Origin: Balneolaceae bacterium
Lineage (GTDB): Bacteria > Bacteroidota > Rhodothermia > Balneolales > Balneolaceae
Reading direction: 5' to 3'
Assembly (NCBI GenBank): GCA_007131725.1
Contig: SLPZ01000073.1
Span: 1 to 64,000, forward strand
Length of the DNA stretch: 64,000 nucleotides
The notes beneath the pieces were generated by a model that was not told the origin of the DNA, searched no databases, and saw only the letters and a list, made by a program, of their open reading frames with translations. Positions 26,687-37,697 of this stretch are shown in pieces (the stretch's first letter is position 1; every line of letters begins with the position of its first letter). A program made the position numbers and the translations under genes.

Positions 26687-29600
26687 TTGAAATCACTTGA
26701 ATCTGTATTTGGACCCAACTCAGCACTTGTAGAAGAACTCTACAAACAATATCAGGAAAACCCTGGAACGGTTCCCAGCCACTGGAAAAAATATTTTGAC
26801 GAACTGGAAGGCGTGGAAACCGAAATCCCATCTCCGGACGGAAATGGTGCACCGGTTGTAAAGGAGAAACCACCCGAACCAAAAGAAGAGAAAGAAAAGG
26901 AAAAGATTCCGGAGCCAGAAGAGCCGAAAATTCCCGAAACTGCGGAATTGCAAAAGATAAAAGGGGTGTCTTCGAAAATTGTGGACAACATGGACGAAAG
27001 TATCTATGTGCCCACAGCTACTTCTTTGCGTGTACTGCCTGTGAAAATGATGGCCGAAGACCGGGCAATTATCAACACCCATCTGCTAAGAACCGGACAC
27101 CCAAAAGCTTCTTTTACCCACTTGATTGCCTGGGCCGTAATAAAGGCCATAGAAGATTTTCCTACACTCAAGTCCTATTATGCTAAAAAAGACGGTGCTC
27201 ATCACAGGGTAATTCCAGAGGATATTAACCTTGGAATTGCGATAGACCTTGAGGGACGAGACGGCTCCCGAAATCTTGTTGTACCGAATATTAAAGGTGT
27301 AAACAAGATGAATTTCAAAGAATTTCTCTATGCTTATTCCGAACTCATAGAAAAAGCCAGAAGCGGAAATCTTGAACTTTCCGATTACCAGGAAACCACC
27401 ATCACTATCACTAATCCCGGTACAATCGGTACGGTTTCGTCAGTGCCCCGCCTGATGAAAGGCCAGGGTGCCATTATTGCCACTGGTGCCATTAACTATC
27501 CTGCAGAGTTTCAGTCCATGTCTCAGGATGTGCTGAACCAGCTTGGCGTGAGCAAGGTTATGACGATGACATGTACTTATGACCATCGCATTATCCAGGG
27601 TGCGGAATCCGGAATGTTTTTGAAAAAAGTTCACGATCTGCTGAACGGACAGGAAGATTTTTATCACCAGATTTTTACCGATCTGGAAATTCCTTACGAA
27701 CCGTTTCCCTATGGCGATGATAAATATGCGGGCCAGCTCAGCGGCAGGGCTAATACGCTGGAACAAGATCGCCGTGCTATTGCCGTTTGGCGGCTGATAA
27801 ATATGTACCGTATGCGCGGGCATGTTCTTGCTAATCTTGATCCTCTGGCTACAGAACCAAAACAAGGCCCGGAGCTGGACATCGAATACTACGGGCTTAC
27901 ACTTTGGGATCTGGATCGAGAATTTTTCTGCGATGGGCTTGGAGGTAAAAAAATCGCAAAACTTCGTGATATTCTACAGCTTCTCAGAAATACTTATTGC
28001 GGCACCATTGGTGCAGAATACATGCATCTGCTGGATCTTGAAGAGCGCAAATGGCTCAGGGAAACCATGGAATCTACTACAAATATCCCTGATCTGAACA
28101 AGGAAGATCGCAGAGAGATTTTGCATAAACTGAATCAGGCTATGGCCTTTGAACAGTTCCTGCACAAAAAATATATTGGCCATAAACGTTTTTCACTTGA
28201 AGGGGCTGAAACCCTCATCCCGATGATGCACTTTTTAATCAATCGTGCCGGAGAAAGTGACGTTGATAAATTCTTTTTGGGAATGGCACACCGCGGGCGG
28301 TTAAATATTCTGGTGAATCTGATGAATAAACCTTACCGGAAAGTTTTTGCAGATTTTGAGGGTAACATTGATCCGGACACCATCCAGGGATCGGGTGATG
28401 TGAAATACCACTTGGGTTCAAAAGGTTTTTATGAAACCGGCAAAGGTAAAAAAATTGAAGTAGAACTTTTACCAAATCCGAGTCACCTCGAAGCCGTAAA
28501 TCCCGTTGTTGAAGGTGCTGCGCGAGCCAATCAGGATCACTATGAAGGAGAAGGCGCCCGGAAAAAGATAGTGCCTCTCCTGATGCACGGTGATGCTGCA
28601 TTTGCAGGTCAGGGTGTAGTGGCAGAAACCCTAAATATGTCGCAGTTACGCGGTTATGATACGGGAGGAACCATCCACGTTATTATAAATAACCAAATTG
28701 GATTTACCACCCTGCCGGTTGATGCCCGATCAACCGAATACGCCTCAGATCTGGCCAAAATGATTCTTGCCCCGATTTTTCACGTAAACGGGGATGATCC
28801 CGAATCAGCCGTTCATGCCATTAACCTTGCCATGGATTATCGTCAAAAATTTGGCAAAGATGTGGTAATAGACCTTATCTGCTACCGCAAACATGGCCAC
28901 AATGAAGGCGACGAGCCGGCATTTACCCAGCCCGGTTTGTATAAAGAGATTGAGAACCATCCTACGGTGCGGGATATTTACCTGAAAGACCTGCTCAGAA
29001 AAGGTGAATTTACGGAAGAAGAAACTCAGGCAATTTTTGATGATTTCGACAAGCTCTTGCAGGAAGCTTTTGAGGATGCAAAAAGCTCACCGGCTCTTGA
29101 AGTTACAGACAAAATGCTGACCCGTTCTGAAGAGACCCAAAAAGAACGGGCAAGCATCCCCGATACTACTTATCCGGAAGATGAACTCAAAGAAATTGCT
29201 GTTAAGCTTAATACTGTTCCAAAAGAGTTTGATGCAAATCCAAAGCTTCTAAGGCAGTTGGCCCTTCGGGCTGAAGCGGCAGAAAATAACGAACGAAAAA
29301 TCGACTGGGGTTTTGCTGAAGCTCTCGCATTCGGCTCACTCCTGAAAAGCGGACATACTGTACGTTTAACAGGCCAGGATGCCGAAAGAGGCACATTTTC
29401 GCACCGCCACGCTGTGCTACATGGTACCGATACCAATCAAAGTTTTATTCCACTGAATAATTTGAGTGATAAGCAGGCTACTTTTTATCCCTACAACAGT
29501 CATCTGAGTGAGTTTGCTGCACTCGGTTACGAATTCGGATATTCTTCTGCAATACTTGATTCATTGGTAATCTGGGAGGCACAGTTTGGTGATTTTGCCA

Positions 29601-30325
29601 ACGGTGCACAGGTCATCATCGATCAGTTTATATCCTCTTCTGAAGCCAAATGGGGGCAGCGTTCCGCACTGGTAATGACCCTTCCTCACGGATATGAAGG
29701 CCAGGGCCCAGAACACTCATCTGCCAGATTGGAAAGGTTTTTACAGCTTTGCGCCGAAGATAATATGCAGGTAACTAACCTGACGAGCCCCACGCAGTAT
29801 TTTCACATTTTGAGAAAGCAGGTTCTCCAGGAAGTGAAAAAACCTCTCGTAATCATGTCTCCGAAAAGTTTGCTGAGACATCCTATGGCCTTTACTAATG
29901 TTGAAGAGCTCGCCACCGGCAGGTTCCAGCCATTTATTCCAGATTCTGATGCAGATGACCCGAAATCAATCGACCGGGTAGTGCTCTGCTCAGGCAAAGT
30001 TTATTACGATCTTTACAAAGAACGGGAAAACCAAGGTAAATCAAACATCGCCATAGCCAGAATTGAACAGTATTATCCATTCCCTGATAAAGATGTCAGA
30101 AATTACCTGAATGAATTGAAGCATGTGAAAGATATTGTTTGGTGCCAGGAAGAACCCAAAAACATGGGAGCCTGGACTTACATAAGCCCGAGACTTAATG
30201 AGCTCCTGCAAAATAAACAAAAACTGCGATATGCAGGACGACAAGCCTCGGCTTCGCCTGCCGCCGGGCAAAAGAAAATTCACGACGCCGAACAGGCAAG
30301 GTTGATAGAATTGGCGTTAGATTAA
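26687..30325 (+). CDS. kgd: Fused 2-oxoglutarate dehydrogenase E2-catalytic/E1 protein (multifunctional KGD type)
   Basis: N-term FGPNSALVEELYKQYQENPGTVPSHWKKYF, P/E/K-rich linker, E2 catalytic domain ending TYDHRIIQGAESGMFL, then E1 (GMAHRGRLNILVN, HGDAAFAGQGVV). Start codon called is TTG. Confidence 0.93.
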   Translation: MKSLESVFGPNSALVEELYKQYQENPGTVPSHWKKYFDELEGVETEIPSPDGNGAPVVKEKPPEPKEEKEKEKIPEPEEPKIPETAELQKIKGVSSKIVDNMDESIYVPTATSLRVLPVKMMAEDRAIINTHLLRTGHPKASFTHLIAWAVIKAIEDFPTLKSYYAKKDGAHHRVIPEDINLGIAIDLEGRDGSRNLVVPNIKGVNKMNFKEFLYAYSELIEKARSGNLELSDYQETTITITNPGTIGTVSSVPRLMKGQGAIIATGAINYPAEFQSMSQDVLNQLGVSKVMTMTCTYDHRIIQGAESGMFLKKVHDLLNGQEDFYHQIFTDLEIPYEPFPYGDDKYAGQLSGRANTLEQDRRAIAVWRLINMYRMRGHVLANLDPLATEPKQGPELDIEYYGLTLWDLDREFFCDGLGGKKIAKLRDILQLLRNTYCGTIGAEYMHLLDLEERKWLRETMESTTNIPDLNKEDRREILHKLNQAMAFEQFLHKKYIGHKRFSLEGAETLIPMMHFLINRAGESDVDKFFLGMAHRGRLNILVNLMNKPYRKVFADFEGNIDPDTIQGSGDVKYHLGSKGFYETGKGKKIEVELLPNPSHLEAVNPVVEGAARANQDHYEGEGARKKIVPLLMHGDAAFAGQGVVAETLNMSQLRGYDTGGTIHVIINNQIGFTTLPVDARSTEYASDLAKMILAPIFHVNGDDPESAVHAINLAMDYRQKFGKDVVIDLICYRKHGHNEGDEPAFTQPGLYKEIENHPTVRDIYLKDLLRKGEFTEEETQAIFDDFDKLLQEAFEDAKSSPALEVTDKMLTRSEETQKERASIPDTTYPEDELKEIAVKLNTVPKEFDANPKLLRQLALRAEAAENNERKIDWGFAEALAFGSLLKSGHTVRLTGQDAERGTFSHRHAVLHGTDTNQSFIPLNNLSDKQATFYPYNSHLSEFAALGYEFGYSSAILDSLVIWEAQFGDFANGAQVIIDQFISSSEAKWGQRSALVMTLPHGYEGQGPEHSSARLERFLQLCAEDNMQVTNLTSPTQYFHILRKQVLQEVKKPLVIMSPKSLLRHPMAFTNVEELATGRFQPFIPDSDADDPKSIDRVVLCSGKVYYDLYKERENQGKSNIAIARIEQYYPFPDKDVRNYLNELKHVKDIVWCQEEPKNMGAWTYISPRLNELLQNKQKLRYAGRQASASPAAGQKKIHDAEQARLIELALD

Positions 30326-30328
30326 AAA

Positions 30329-30360
30329 AAAGGCAGTGAACTACGTAGCTCACTGCCTTT
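30329..30360. terminator. Bidirectional hairpin terminator
   Basis: AAAGGCAGTGA / TCACTGCCTTT with nested CTACGTAG palindrome; between convergent genes. Confidence 0.85.
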
Positions 30361-30388
30361 TACCATTCTTTTTTGCTAAAATCAGATT

Positions 30389-31288
30389 TTATCTGAGACC
30401 ATTTGGTACACCTTTGCAGATTCTGCTAACCGCATCATGACTGTGCAGGCTTTCAAGGTGTGCACATCTGATCACAAAATCTTTTACACGCTCTTCGTCA
30501 TTCAAAACCTCATAGAGCAGGCGGGCGGCATCTTCCACGAACTTTTGATAAGCACCATTCATTTCAGCAAATGCTTGTTCATCTTCCCGTTTTACGATCA
30601 CCTGAGTTTCGGTTTTCAGTGCTTCACGGCAACGCTCAACTAACTCATCAATAAACATCTCTTCGTTTAGCTGCACCGTAATATTTGCCACACTTCTCTG
30701 GCTGTGTGCAATAGCTGCCACGTCACGAGTTTCGCGGGCATGTTCCGCAAGTTCATACGAGCAGGGACAGGCACTGCTGTATTCAAAGTCGAGGTGGATA
30801 AAGCTTGAGAATCGGTTGTATTCATCCATTTTTCCTTCGATCGCTACTCTGTAGTACTGGTAGCCTTCATAGTCAGACCGCAGGCTTTTCATAATCATAG
30901 GATAGCTGAAACTTAATCGTAAATAAGCTGACTGGCTTTGCAGGTCATACTTGTAGGCACGAAGTACCTCTTCAAGCTTATCCGGGTGGAATACGTCTTC
31001 TTTAAACTTATAAAAGGTTCGCATAATACGCCCCATATTGATGCCCTTTTTTCCGGCATCAAGTCCCACGTATCCATCAACAGATGTTTCGAGTGTTAAA
31101 AGCTCACCTGTCGGAGTGGGATATTTCAGGGGTATCTTAAAATTTGAAATACCAACCTGCTGTATAGGCACATCAGCTCCTTCAATTGATGAAGCGGGGC
31201 CATTCTGAAGATCCGGTAAGCTTTCTTTGTACTGCTCGTTCACAACGAACGTAGGATCATAAAACCTTTTCAAGTTTGTGGTAATCAT
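30389..31288 (-). CDS. folE2: GTP cyclohydrolase I type IB (FolE2)
   Basis: VPIQQVGISNFKIPLKY...SVDGYVGLDAGKKGINMGRIMRTFYKF, SSACPCSYELAEH. Confidence 0.92.
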   Translation of the reverse strand: MITTNLKRFYDPTFVVNEQYKESLPDLQNGPASSIEGADVPIQQVGISNFKIPLKYPTPTGELLTLETSVDGYVGLDAGKKGINMGRIMRTFYKFKEDVFHPDKLEEVLRAYKYDLQSQSAYLRLSFSYPMIMKSLRSDYEGYQYYRVAIEGKMDEYNRFSSFIHLDFEYSSACPCSYELAEHARETRDVAAIAHSQRSVANITVQLNEEMFIDELVERCREALKTETQVIVKREDEQAFAEMNGAYQKFVEDAARLLYEVLNDEERVKDFVIRCAHLESLHSHDAVSRICKGVPNGLR

Positions 31289-31314
31289 AAGACATTAAAA
31301 TATTGAATGATTAA

Positions 31315-31743
31315 TTATTTTCGGAAAGGACAATACTCTGCAAAATTTCGTTCCGTCTCGTAGAGTTTTACTGAATAAAGAGAGGAATCGCCGTAAGCAG
31401 CTTTATTAACTGCTTCTTCAAGTTCATTGAAAAATACTTCGCAGAGATTTTCGGTTGATGGAATCACACCCTGAAGAAAAGGAACTTCAAGATTCAGATT
31501 TTTATGATCACACTGATCCAAAATTTTTTCTTCTATGATAGATTTCAGATCTGAAAGGTCTATCACATATCCTGTTTCTGGATTAGGATTTCCGGCAACG
31601 GTTACTTCTAAAGTATAATTATGGCCGTGCCAGTTTGGATTGTTGCACTTGCCAAACGTTGTTCGGTTCCACTCATCCGATTTTTTCGGATTGTGAAGTC
31701 TGTGTGATGCATTAAAATGAACTTTTCTGGTTACGTAAATCAA
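31315..31743 (-). CDS. 6-pyruvoyltetrahydropterin synthase/6-carboxytetrahydropterin synthase family
   Basis: FNASHRLHNPKKSDEWNRTTFGKCNNPNWHGHNYTLEVTVAG...DLSDLKSIIEEKILDQCDHKNLN. Confidence 0.9.
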   Translation of the reverse strand: MIYVTRKVHFNASHRLHNPKKSDEWNRTTFGKCNNPNWHGHNYTLEVTVAGNPNPETGYVIDLSDLKSIIEEKILDQCDHKNLNLEVPFLQGVIPSTENLCEVFFNELEEAVNKAAYGDSSLYSVKLYETERNFAEYCPFRK

Positions 31744-31913
31744 AGTGATACAGAACTGTTTAAATAACTGAATGAGTAATTTGAATCAATTTTTGATTCC
31801 GCACTAAACAACACAGAATCAGAATAATCGGTTCCTCAATTTAAAAATTTAGCTTCGTAACCAGAGGAATTATTCAGAAATACAGAACTATATTGAGAAT
31901 AATACTTTACAGA

Positions 31914-33983
31914 TCAGGAACTTTTAACATCCTTATCTTCTGTATTCAGTTCCAGTTGTGCATCATCTTTTTTCTTTTTCTTCTGCTTTTTTGAAGCAGG
32001 TGCACCATTGGATTTGGTAATTTCTTTTTCAGATGAGCTTTCCCCATAAATCCCTTCAGGATAGTTTCCGCCTGGCCGGTCACCGAGCATATCTCTTAAT
32101 TCAAGATGGTTAAGTACTTCTTTATTAAGCAGGGTTTCAGCCATCTCTTCAAGTTTATCGCGGTGCTTATTAAGCAGTTCGAGTGTTTTCTTGTAATTTT
32201 TTTGAATGATGTTACGAACGGCCTGATCTATTTTCTGAGCCGTATTTTCAGAATATTTTTTATTAAATCCGTAGCTGCCCTCTGCATTGGATGAATCTTT
32301 AAGCGAAATATAGCCCAACTCATCACTCATTCCGTATTCCGCCACCATCGCAAAAGCCATATTGGTTACTCGTTCAAGATCGTTCTGGGCACCGGTTGAA
32401 ATTTTGCCGAAAATAATTTCTTCAGCCACCCGGCCGCCAAGCAGTGCACAGATTTTATCATCCAATTCTTCAGTGGTCATCAAGAAGCGGTCTTCGAGCG
32501 GAGTTTGCAATGTGTATCCCAATGCGGCAAATCCTCGGGGCACAATACTGACTTTTAGAACGGGATCTGTGTATTTCAGCATCCAACCTACAATTGCATG
32601 CCCTGATTCGTGGTAGGCGACAATTTTTCTTTCGTGCGGACTTATCAGTTTATTTTTCTTCTCCAACCCGGCTACAACTCGTTCAATCGCATCCTGAAAA
32701 TCTTCCATTTCCACTTTGCTTTTATCCCTTCGGGCAGCAAAAAGGGCTGCTTCATTACAGAGATTTGCCAGTTCTGCGCCGGCAAAACCGGGGGTTTGAG
32801 AAGCCAGTACCTTTAAATCAATTTCTTCGGAAAGCTCCAGTTTTTTGGAATGAACTTCGAGCACCTGCATCCGGCCTTTCAGGTCGGGTTTGTCAATTAA
32901 AATCTGTCGGTCAAATCGTCCGGGCCTCAGCAGCGCCGAATCAAGAATATCCGGGCGATTAGTGGCTGCCATTATAATCACCCCTTTGTCGGAATTAAAG
33001 CCATCCATTTCACTCAGAAGCTGGTTAAGCGTATTTTCGCGCTCATCATTCGAGCTCATTTGCATTCCCCGCCCACGGGTTCGTCCAATGGAGTCAATTT
33101 CATCAATAAAAATTATGCATGGCGCTTTTTCTTTTGCCTGTTTAAAAAGGTCGCGCACACGTGCGGCACCCACACCTACAAACATCTCAACAAAATCGGA
33201 ACCGCTCAGAGAAAAAAACGGAACATCGGCCTCGCCGGCAGTAGCCTTGGCAAGCAGGGTTTTTCCGGTACCGGGAGGGCCAACAAGCAATACCCCTTTC
33301 GGTAGAATACCGCCCAGCTTTGTAAATTTTTGCGGATTGCTCAAAAATTGAACAACTTCTTCAACTTCTGCTTTAGCTTCTTCAAGTCCGGCAACATCTT
33401 TAAAAGAAACTTTACTTTCTGCCTGTTTATCGTAAAGTGAAGCTTTGTTTTTTCCAATATTTAGCACCTGCTGCCCCGGATTCATCCGTCTGAATATAAA
33501 AATCCAGAATGCGATAATTAAGGCAATGGGAATCAGCCATATAAAAATTCCACTGAACCAGTCTTCTTCAATCCTGACATCATAAACCACGCCATGTGTA
33601 TCCAGCAGGGCACGAACTTCATCACCCTCAAGCATGGTAGTTGTAAAGCGTTCATTTCCTGTATCCGATCGTTCCCAGCGGTTTTCACTTTCTTGAGGCC
33701 GCTCGGCAATGCCCTCTTCAAATGCTTTTTCGGAGTAAATACCTTCTATTTCAACATTATTGGTGATGGTAATTTCTTCGATATATCCCTGCTGCACGTA
33801 ATGCAGAAATTCACTGTACTTAATTCTTTCAGAAGATTCTCCAGGGATGAAATAGAGATTAAATCCTATTAAGACCAGGAACAGAACAACATAGATCCAA
33901 ATTGGGAATTTGGGGGCTTTCTTCTCGCCCTTTTGTCCTTCATTGTCTGTTGAATTTTTTTTGGAAAAAGGTTTTTTCGCCAT
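31914..33983 (-). CDS. ftsH: ATP-dependent zinc metalloprotease FtsH
   Basis: Walker [17 protein letters not shown] region, [12 protein letters not shown]. Confidence 0.97.
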   Translation of the reverse strand: MAKKPFSKKNSTDNEGQKGEKKAPKFPIWIYVVLFLVLIGFNLYFIPGESSERIKYSEFLHYVQQGYIEEITITNNVEIEGIYSEKAFEEGIAERPQESENRWERSDTGNERFTTTMLEGDEVRALLDTHGVVYDVRIEEDWFSGIFIWLIPIALIIAFWIFIFRRMNPGQQVLNIGKNKASLYDKQAESKVSFKDVAGLEEAKAEVEEVVQFLSNPQKFTKLGGILPKGVLLVGPPGTGKTLLAKATAGEADVPFFSLSGSDFVEMFVGVGAARVRDLFKQAKEKAPCIIFIDEIDSIGRTRGRGMQMSSNDERENTLNQLLSEMDGFNSDKGVIIMAATNRPDILDSALLRPGRFDRQILIDKPDLKGRMQVLEVHSKKLELSEEIDLKVLASQTPGFAGAELANLCNEAALFAARRDKSKVEMEDFQDAIERVVAGLEKKNKLISPHERKIVAYHESGHAIVGWMLKYTDPVLKVSIVPRGFAALGYTLQTPLEDRFLMTTEELDDKICALLGGRVAEEIIFGKISTGAQNDLERVTNMAFAMVAEYGMSDELGYISLKDSSNAEGSYGFNKKYSENTAQKIDQAVRNIIQKNYKKTLELLNKHRDKLEEMAETLLNKEVLNHLELRDMLGDRPGGNYPEGIYGESSSEKEITKSNGAPASKKQKKKKKDDAQLELNTEDKDVKSS

Positions 33984-34224
33984 CTTTAAATCTTAGGTAA
34001 CAAAAGAGCATTAAATATACCCTTTTTTAAGAAACTCTGCGTAATTCTAAAAAGTCTATTTCTATGAATGAGTCAGAATCAGAAAAGGAAACAAAATTAC
34101 AAGATGAACATTACGGGTATATTCATGATTCCATCAGATCTGAATTAACATAAGTACAGAAGTGACTTTCTGTTAGATCAGAACGTTTCTATTGATTAAT
34201 TATTGACATATAAAAAGAAAGCAG

Positions 34225-35268
34225 CTAATTCAAATCAACCTGAATGGTTTCGCCCTCACCGGTATTGATTTTCAACTCCTGATACTGATTGGTCATTTTT
34301 CCAATAACGGCAAAATCATCAAAGATTTCTCTGAATTTTTCAAGAAGAGGCTCCCTCATTGTAAAAAGCATTTCATAATCTTCTCCTCCATAAAAAGCAT
34401 ATTTATCAACATCTTCTTTCATTTCGTCTGCCACTTTTCGCGTATCAAGAGTTATGGGTATTGCAGGAGAATAAACTTCAGCCCCCAAACCAGAAGCTTC
34501 TGCTACGGCTTTAAGGTCTGCCATCAGCCCCTGTGAAATGTCTATCATGGCAGTGGGTTTTATGCCTGATTTTTGAAAGGCCTCGATCAGGTCTTTCCTG
34601 GCAACCGGTATTAACTGGCGTTTTACCACGTACTCATAATCTGTAATATCAGGCTGAAAGCTTTCAGTGCTTCTTTCCTGCCATTCTTTCTTTTCCCGCA
34701 TTAAAATACGAAGGCCGGCAATTGCTGATCCAAGATCTCCCGTCACACAAATAATGTCTTCTATTTTTGCATTGTTTCTGTAGATCAGATTTTTTTTCGG
34801 CGCAGAACCAAGGGCGGTAACTGAAATGGCCAAAATCTGATGTGAAGCCGTTGTATCACCTCCCGTTACCTGAACATTGTAATCTTTGCACGCAGCATCT
34901 ATGCCCTTATAGATCTGTTCAACCATCTGAACAGAATATTTATTCGGTATTGCTATATTTACCAAAAGCTGAACGGGTTCGGCATTAATCGCATAAATAT
35001 CACTAACCGCCGCAGTTACGATTTTATATCCAAGATGGTGAAGTGGTGTGTAGGTTACATCAAAGTGAATTCCTTCAAGAAATATCTCGCTGGATGCACA
35101 AGACACTGTACCCTCTTTATCCTTAAAAACTACGGCATCATCTCCTATCCCTTTTATGATTTCATCCCGTTTATTGCCATCATAAGACGACAATTTATTG
35201 ATCAGTTTAGAAAAACCAATCTCCTTTATTTCCTGAAAATTCTTTTGGCTCATAACAAAAAAAGGCAT
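34225..35268 (-). CDS. thiL: Thiamine-monophosphate kinase
   Basis: GIGDDAVVF, DIYAINAEPVQLLVNIAIP, VTGGDTTAS, CVTGDLGSAIAGLRIL. Confidence 0.9.
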   Translation of the reverse strand: MPFFVMSQKNFQEIKEIGFSKLINKLSSYDGNKRDEIIKGIGDDAVVFKDKEGTVSCASSEIFLEGIHFDVTYTPLHHLGYKIVTAAVSDIYAINAEPVQLLVNIAIPNKYSVQMVEQIYKGIDAACKDYNVQVTGGDTTASHQILAISVTALGSAPKKNLIYRNNAKIEDIICVTGDLGSAIAGLRILMREKKEWQERSTESFQPDITDYEYVVKRQLIPVARKDLIEAFQKSGIKPTAMIDISQGLMADLKAVAEASGLGAEVYSPAIPITLDTRKVADEMKEDVDKYAFYGGEDYEMLFTMREPLLEKFREIFDDFAVIGKMTNQYQELKINTGEGETIQVDLN

Positions 35269-35328
35269 TCACCCCGATTTCCGGAGCAGATGCCTTTTAA
35301 AAAATTAGTTTAAAAATAAAAAGTACTG

Positions 35329-35775
35329 TTACATTTGCCGTCTTGTGGAATAGTTGATCCGCAGTGTGCCGGCATGGCGAAGCTCCTGCTGAACATCCGT
35401 TATGATTCCGAACTCGGAATCCCTGTCAACCCTGAGGGAGACAATCAGACGGGGCTGTTCAAGGAGTTTGTCGTACATGATATTCCGGATAGCTCCGATG
35501 TCATCCACAAGTGCATCATCAATCTGAACTCTGGTTTCGCCGAGCCTGCCACCGCCTAATCTTTCTGGGCCAATGTAAACATAGCTGACCAAACGTTTTT
35601 GTTCAATTTTTTCGATGTTTTCTGCTGCCGCATAATCGATCTGAACCTGCAATTCAACTTCACGGAGTACAGTGGTAACCATGAAGAAAATCAGAAGCAT
35701 AAATACAACATCAGGCATCGCAGATGTGGGAACACTCTGCTTCGTTTTTGCTGCTTTCTTTTGAAATTTAGACAT
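35329..35775 (-). CDS. exbD: ExbD/TolR biopolymer transport protein
   Basis: QSVPTSAMPDVVFMLLIFFMVTTVLREVE. Confidence 0.88.
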   Translation of the reverse strand: MSKFQKKAAKTKQSVPTSAMPDVVFMLLIFFMVTTVLREVELQVQIDYAAAENIEKIEQKRLVSYVYIGPERLGGGRLGETRVQIDDALVDDIGAIRNIMYDKLLEQPRLIVSLRVDRDSEFGIITDVQQELRHAGTLRINYSTRRQM

Positions 35776-35780
35776 AAGAT

Positions 35781-36320
35781 TTATCCTTCGTCAGGTTCTG
35801 CGATTGAGATTTGCTTGGGATACATTTCCTGAATTTCTGCCCTGCGCTCACTTCCCTGTTCAAGTGAAGTAAATGGTACCCCGAATCTGTCCATAGAGGC
35901 CTCGTGTCTTAATTCCTCGTAGGCCCCCATTACTTCATCGAGCATGTCTATATAAACGTTGTAGGGTGTGCGCCGGTCGGTTTTAATGGAAACAATTGCA
36001 TCATCAGGTGATTCAGACAGATTTGGATCTGCACCATGATTATCTATAAATCTTCTTACCTGGTCTCTAACATTTGCAATGGCAGCGGGTTCTTCATTAA
36101 TCAGAACCATACCCTGTGCGTTTACGAGAATGTTCATCAGATTTCTTTCCCGAACCGGTGGCGGCTCGATGTCGTCAGGTATCGGCGGAAGTATCATCCC
36201 GATACCTGTATCAACATCAATTGTTGTAACAACAAGAAAGAAAACCAGAAGCAAGAATGCGATGTCTGCGAGTGACGACATTGGAATTTCAGCGTCGTCT
36301 CTGGTACGTTTCTTAAGCAT
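35781..36320 (-). CDS. exbD: ExbD/TolR biopolymer transport protein (second copy)
   Basis: AEIPMSSLADIAFLLLVFFLVVTTIDVDTGIGMILP. Confidence 0.9.
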   Translation of the reverse strand: MLKKRTRDDAEIPMSSLADIAFLLLVFFLVVTTIDVDTGIGMILPPIPDDIEPPPVRERNLMNILVNAQGMVLINEEPAAIANVRDQVRRFIDNHGADPNLSESPDDAIVSIKTDRRTPYNVYIDMLDEVMGAYEELRHEASMDRFGVPFTSLEQGSERRAEIQEMYPKQISIAEPDEG

Positions 36321-36326
36321 AATAGT

Positions 36327-36596
36327 TTAAAATTTGAAAGTTCCGCGAGTACCGGTAGCAACGATTGCCACTGCCATGAGAGTCATCATTACAACCATTG
36401 TTGCCACACCTGCTTCGCTAAAAGTTCCGAGAATACCATAAAATATTGCAAATATGACAACCGGAACCAGCATTACAGAAACTTTCTTGAATTCTGATTT
36501 ACCATTAATAACGTTACGAATTCCAGAAATTGCTATTCCAATGACTCCGATACCCATAAGGGCTAATGCAAAGCCTACTGCTATATTATCAATCAT
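36327..36596 (-). CDS. Small multi-TM protein between ExbB and ExbD genes
   Basis: 89 aa with three hydrophobic segments; co-directional and tightly spaced with neighbours. Confidence 0.75.
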   Translation of the reverse strand: MIDNIAVGFALALMGIGVIGIAISGIRNVINGKSEFKKVSVMLVPVVIFAIFYGILGTFSEAGVATMVVMMTLMAVAIVATGTRGTFKF

Positions 36597-36637
36597 ATAT
36601 CTATACCTGCTGAGATTAAAATTTAATTATGCAATAA

Positions 36638-37363
36638 TTATGCATCGTCACCTTCACCTTCAGGTGCATCTTCATCTGGAATAATTTGTTTTCCTTCTTT
36701 AAGGAGAACAATAGAGTCTATTAATGTGATTGAACTTTCTTCCATGTCTGCAATCAGCCTGTCGATCTTCGAGACACAGTAGTTGTATCCAATCTGCAGT
36801 ATAATACCTGCCATCAAACCACCTGCTGTTGTAAGCAGTGCAATTTTAATACCACGGGCTACAAGGCTTGGTGAGATATCAGCGGCAGCTTCAATAGCAT
36901 CAAAGGCCTCGATCATACCTACCACGGTTCCAAGGAATCCGAGCAGTGGTGCAATAGCAATAAACAATGACAACCACACAAGCCCTCTCTCAAGGAAACT
37001 CATTTCAATAGAGCCATAAGTTGTAATTGCTTTTTCAGCTGCGTCTATACCTTCGTCGGCGCGCATTAAACCGGCTTGAAATACTGAAGCTACCGGTCCT
37101 CTTGTTTTTGCACAGAGTTCCTGTGCGGCGGGGATACCACCTTCCTGCAGTGCTTGCTGCACTTCAAGTACGAATTTTCTTGTGTTTATGTCAGCCAGGT
37201 TCAGTGTGATAATGCGCTCCAGAAAAATAGCCAGTCCAAGAACCAGTGCTATTAATACAGGCCACATAAATTCACCGCCTTCGTTAAATTTTTCTACTAA
37301 TACATTAAAAAAGCCAGCATCAGCCCCAGCTTGAAGAAAAAAAAGAGCTAAAGATGAAGTCAT
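36638..37363 (-). CDS. exbB: MotA/TolQ/ExbB proton channel family protein
   Basis: FNEGGEFMWPVLIALVLGLAIFLERIITL; ERGLVWLSLFIAIAPLLGFLGTVVGMIEAFDAI. Confidence 0.92.
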   Translation of the reverse strand: MTSSLALFFLQAGADAGFFNVLVEKFNEGGEFMWPVLIALVLGLAIFLERIITLNLADINTRKFVLEVQQALQEGGIPAAQELCAKTRGPVASVFQAGLMRADEGIDAAEKAITTYGSIEMSFLERGLVWLSLFIAIAPLLGFLGTVVGMIEAFDAIEAAADISPSLVARGIKIALLTTAGGLMAGIILQIGYNYCVSKIDRLIADMEESSITLIDSIVLLKEGKQIIPDEDAPEGEGDDA

Positions 37364-37650
37364 ACGATTACTCCGCGTTATGTTTTGGTTATATGCTTAA
37401 GTTTTTGAAGCAAAATGATAGATCATTTGTTTCATAAAGTCAAAATATCAAATAATTAAATAACATTTCGACCACAATATCAAATTTCTCTATTACTCAG
37501 CTTATTCTAATATTTCCATCACGGAATATATTAGTTGAAATAACTAAGTGCCAAAACTGTTTAAAATTTTATGTGAATAATTTGGTTTTGTATACAACTT
37601 GATTGTTAACAACTCCGGCATATTGCCTTTATTGTTAAATACTGCCCCAA

Positions 37651-37680
37651 AAAAAACGCATCTGTTTAGATGCGTTTTTT
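37651..37680 (-). terminator. Hairpin terminator for the OmpA-family gene
   Basis: AAAAAACGCATCT / AGATGCGTTTTTT separated by gttt. Confidence 0.88.
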
Positions 37681-37697
37681 TGATTTTAGATTAATTT

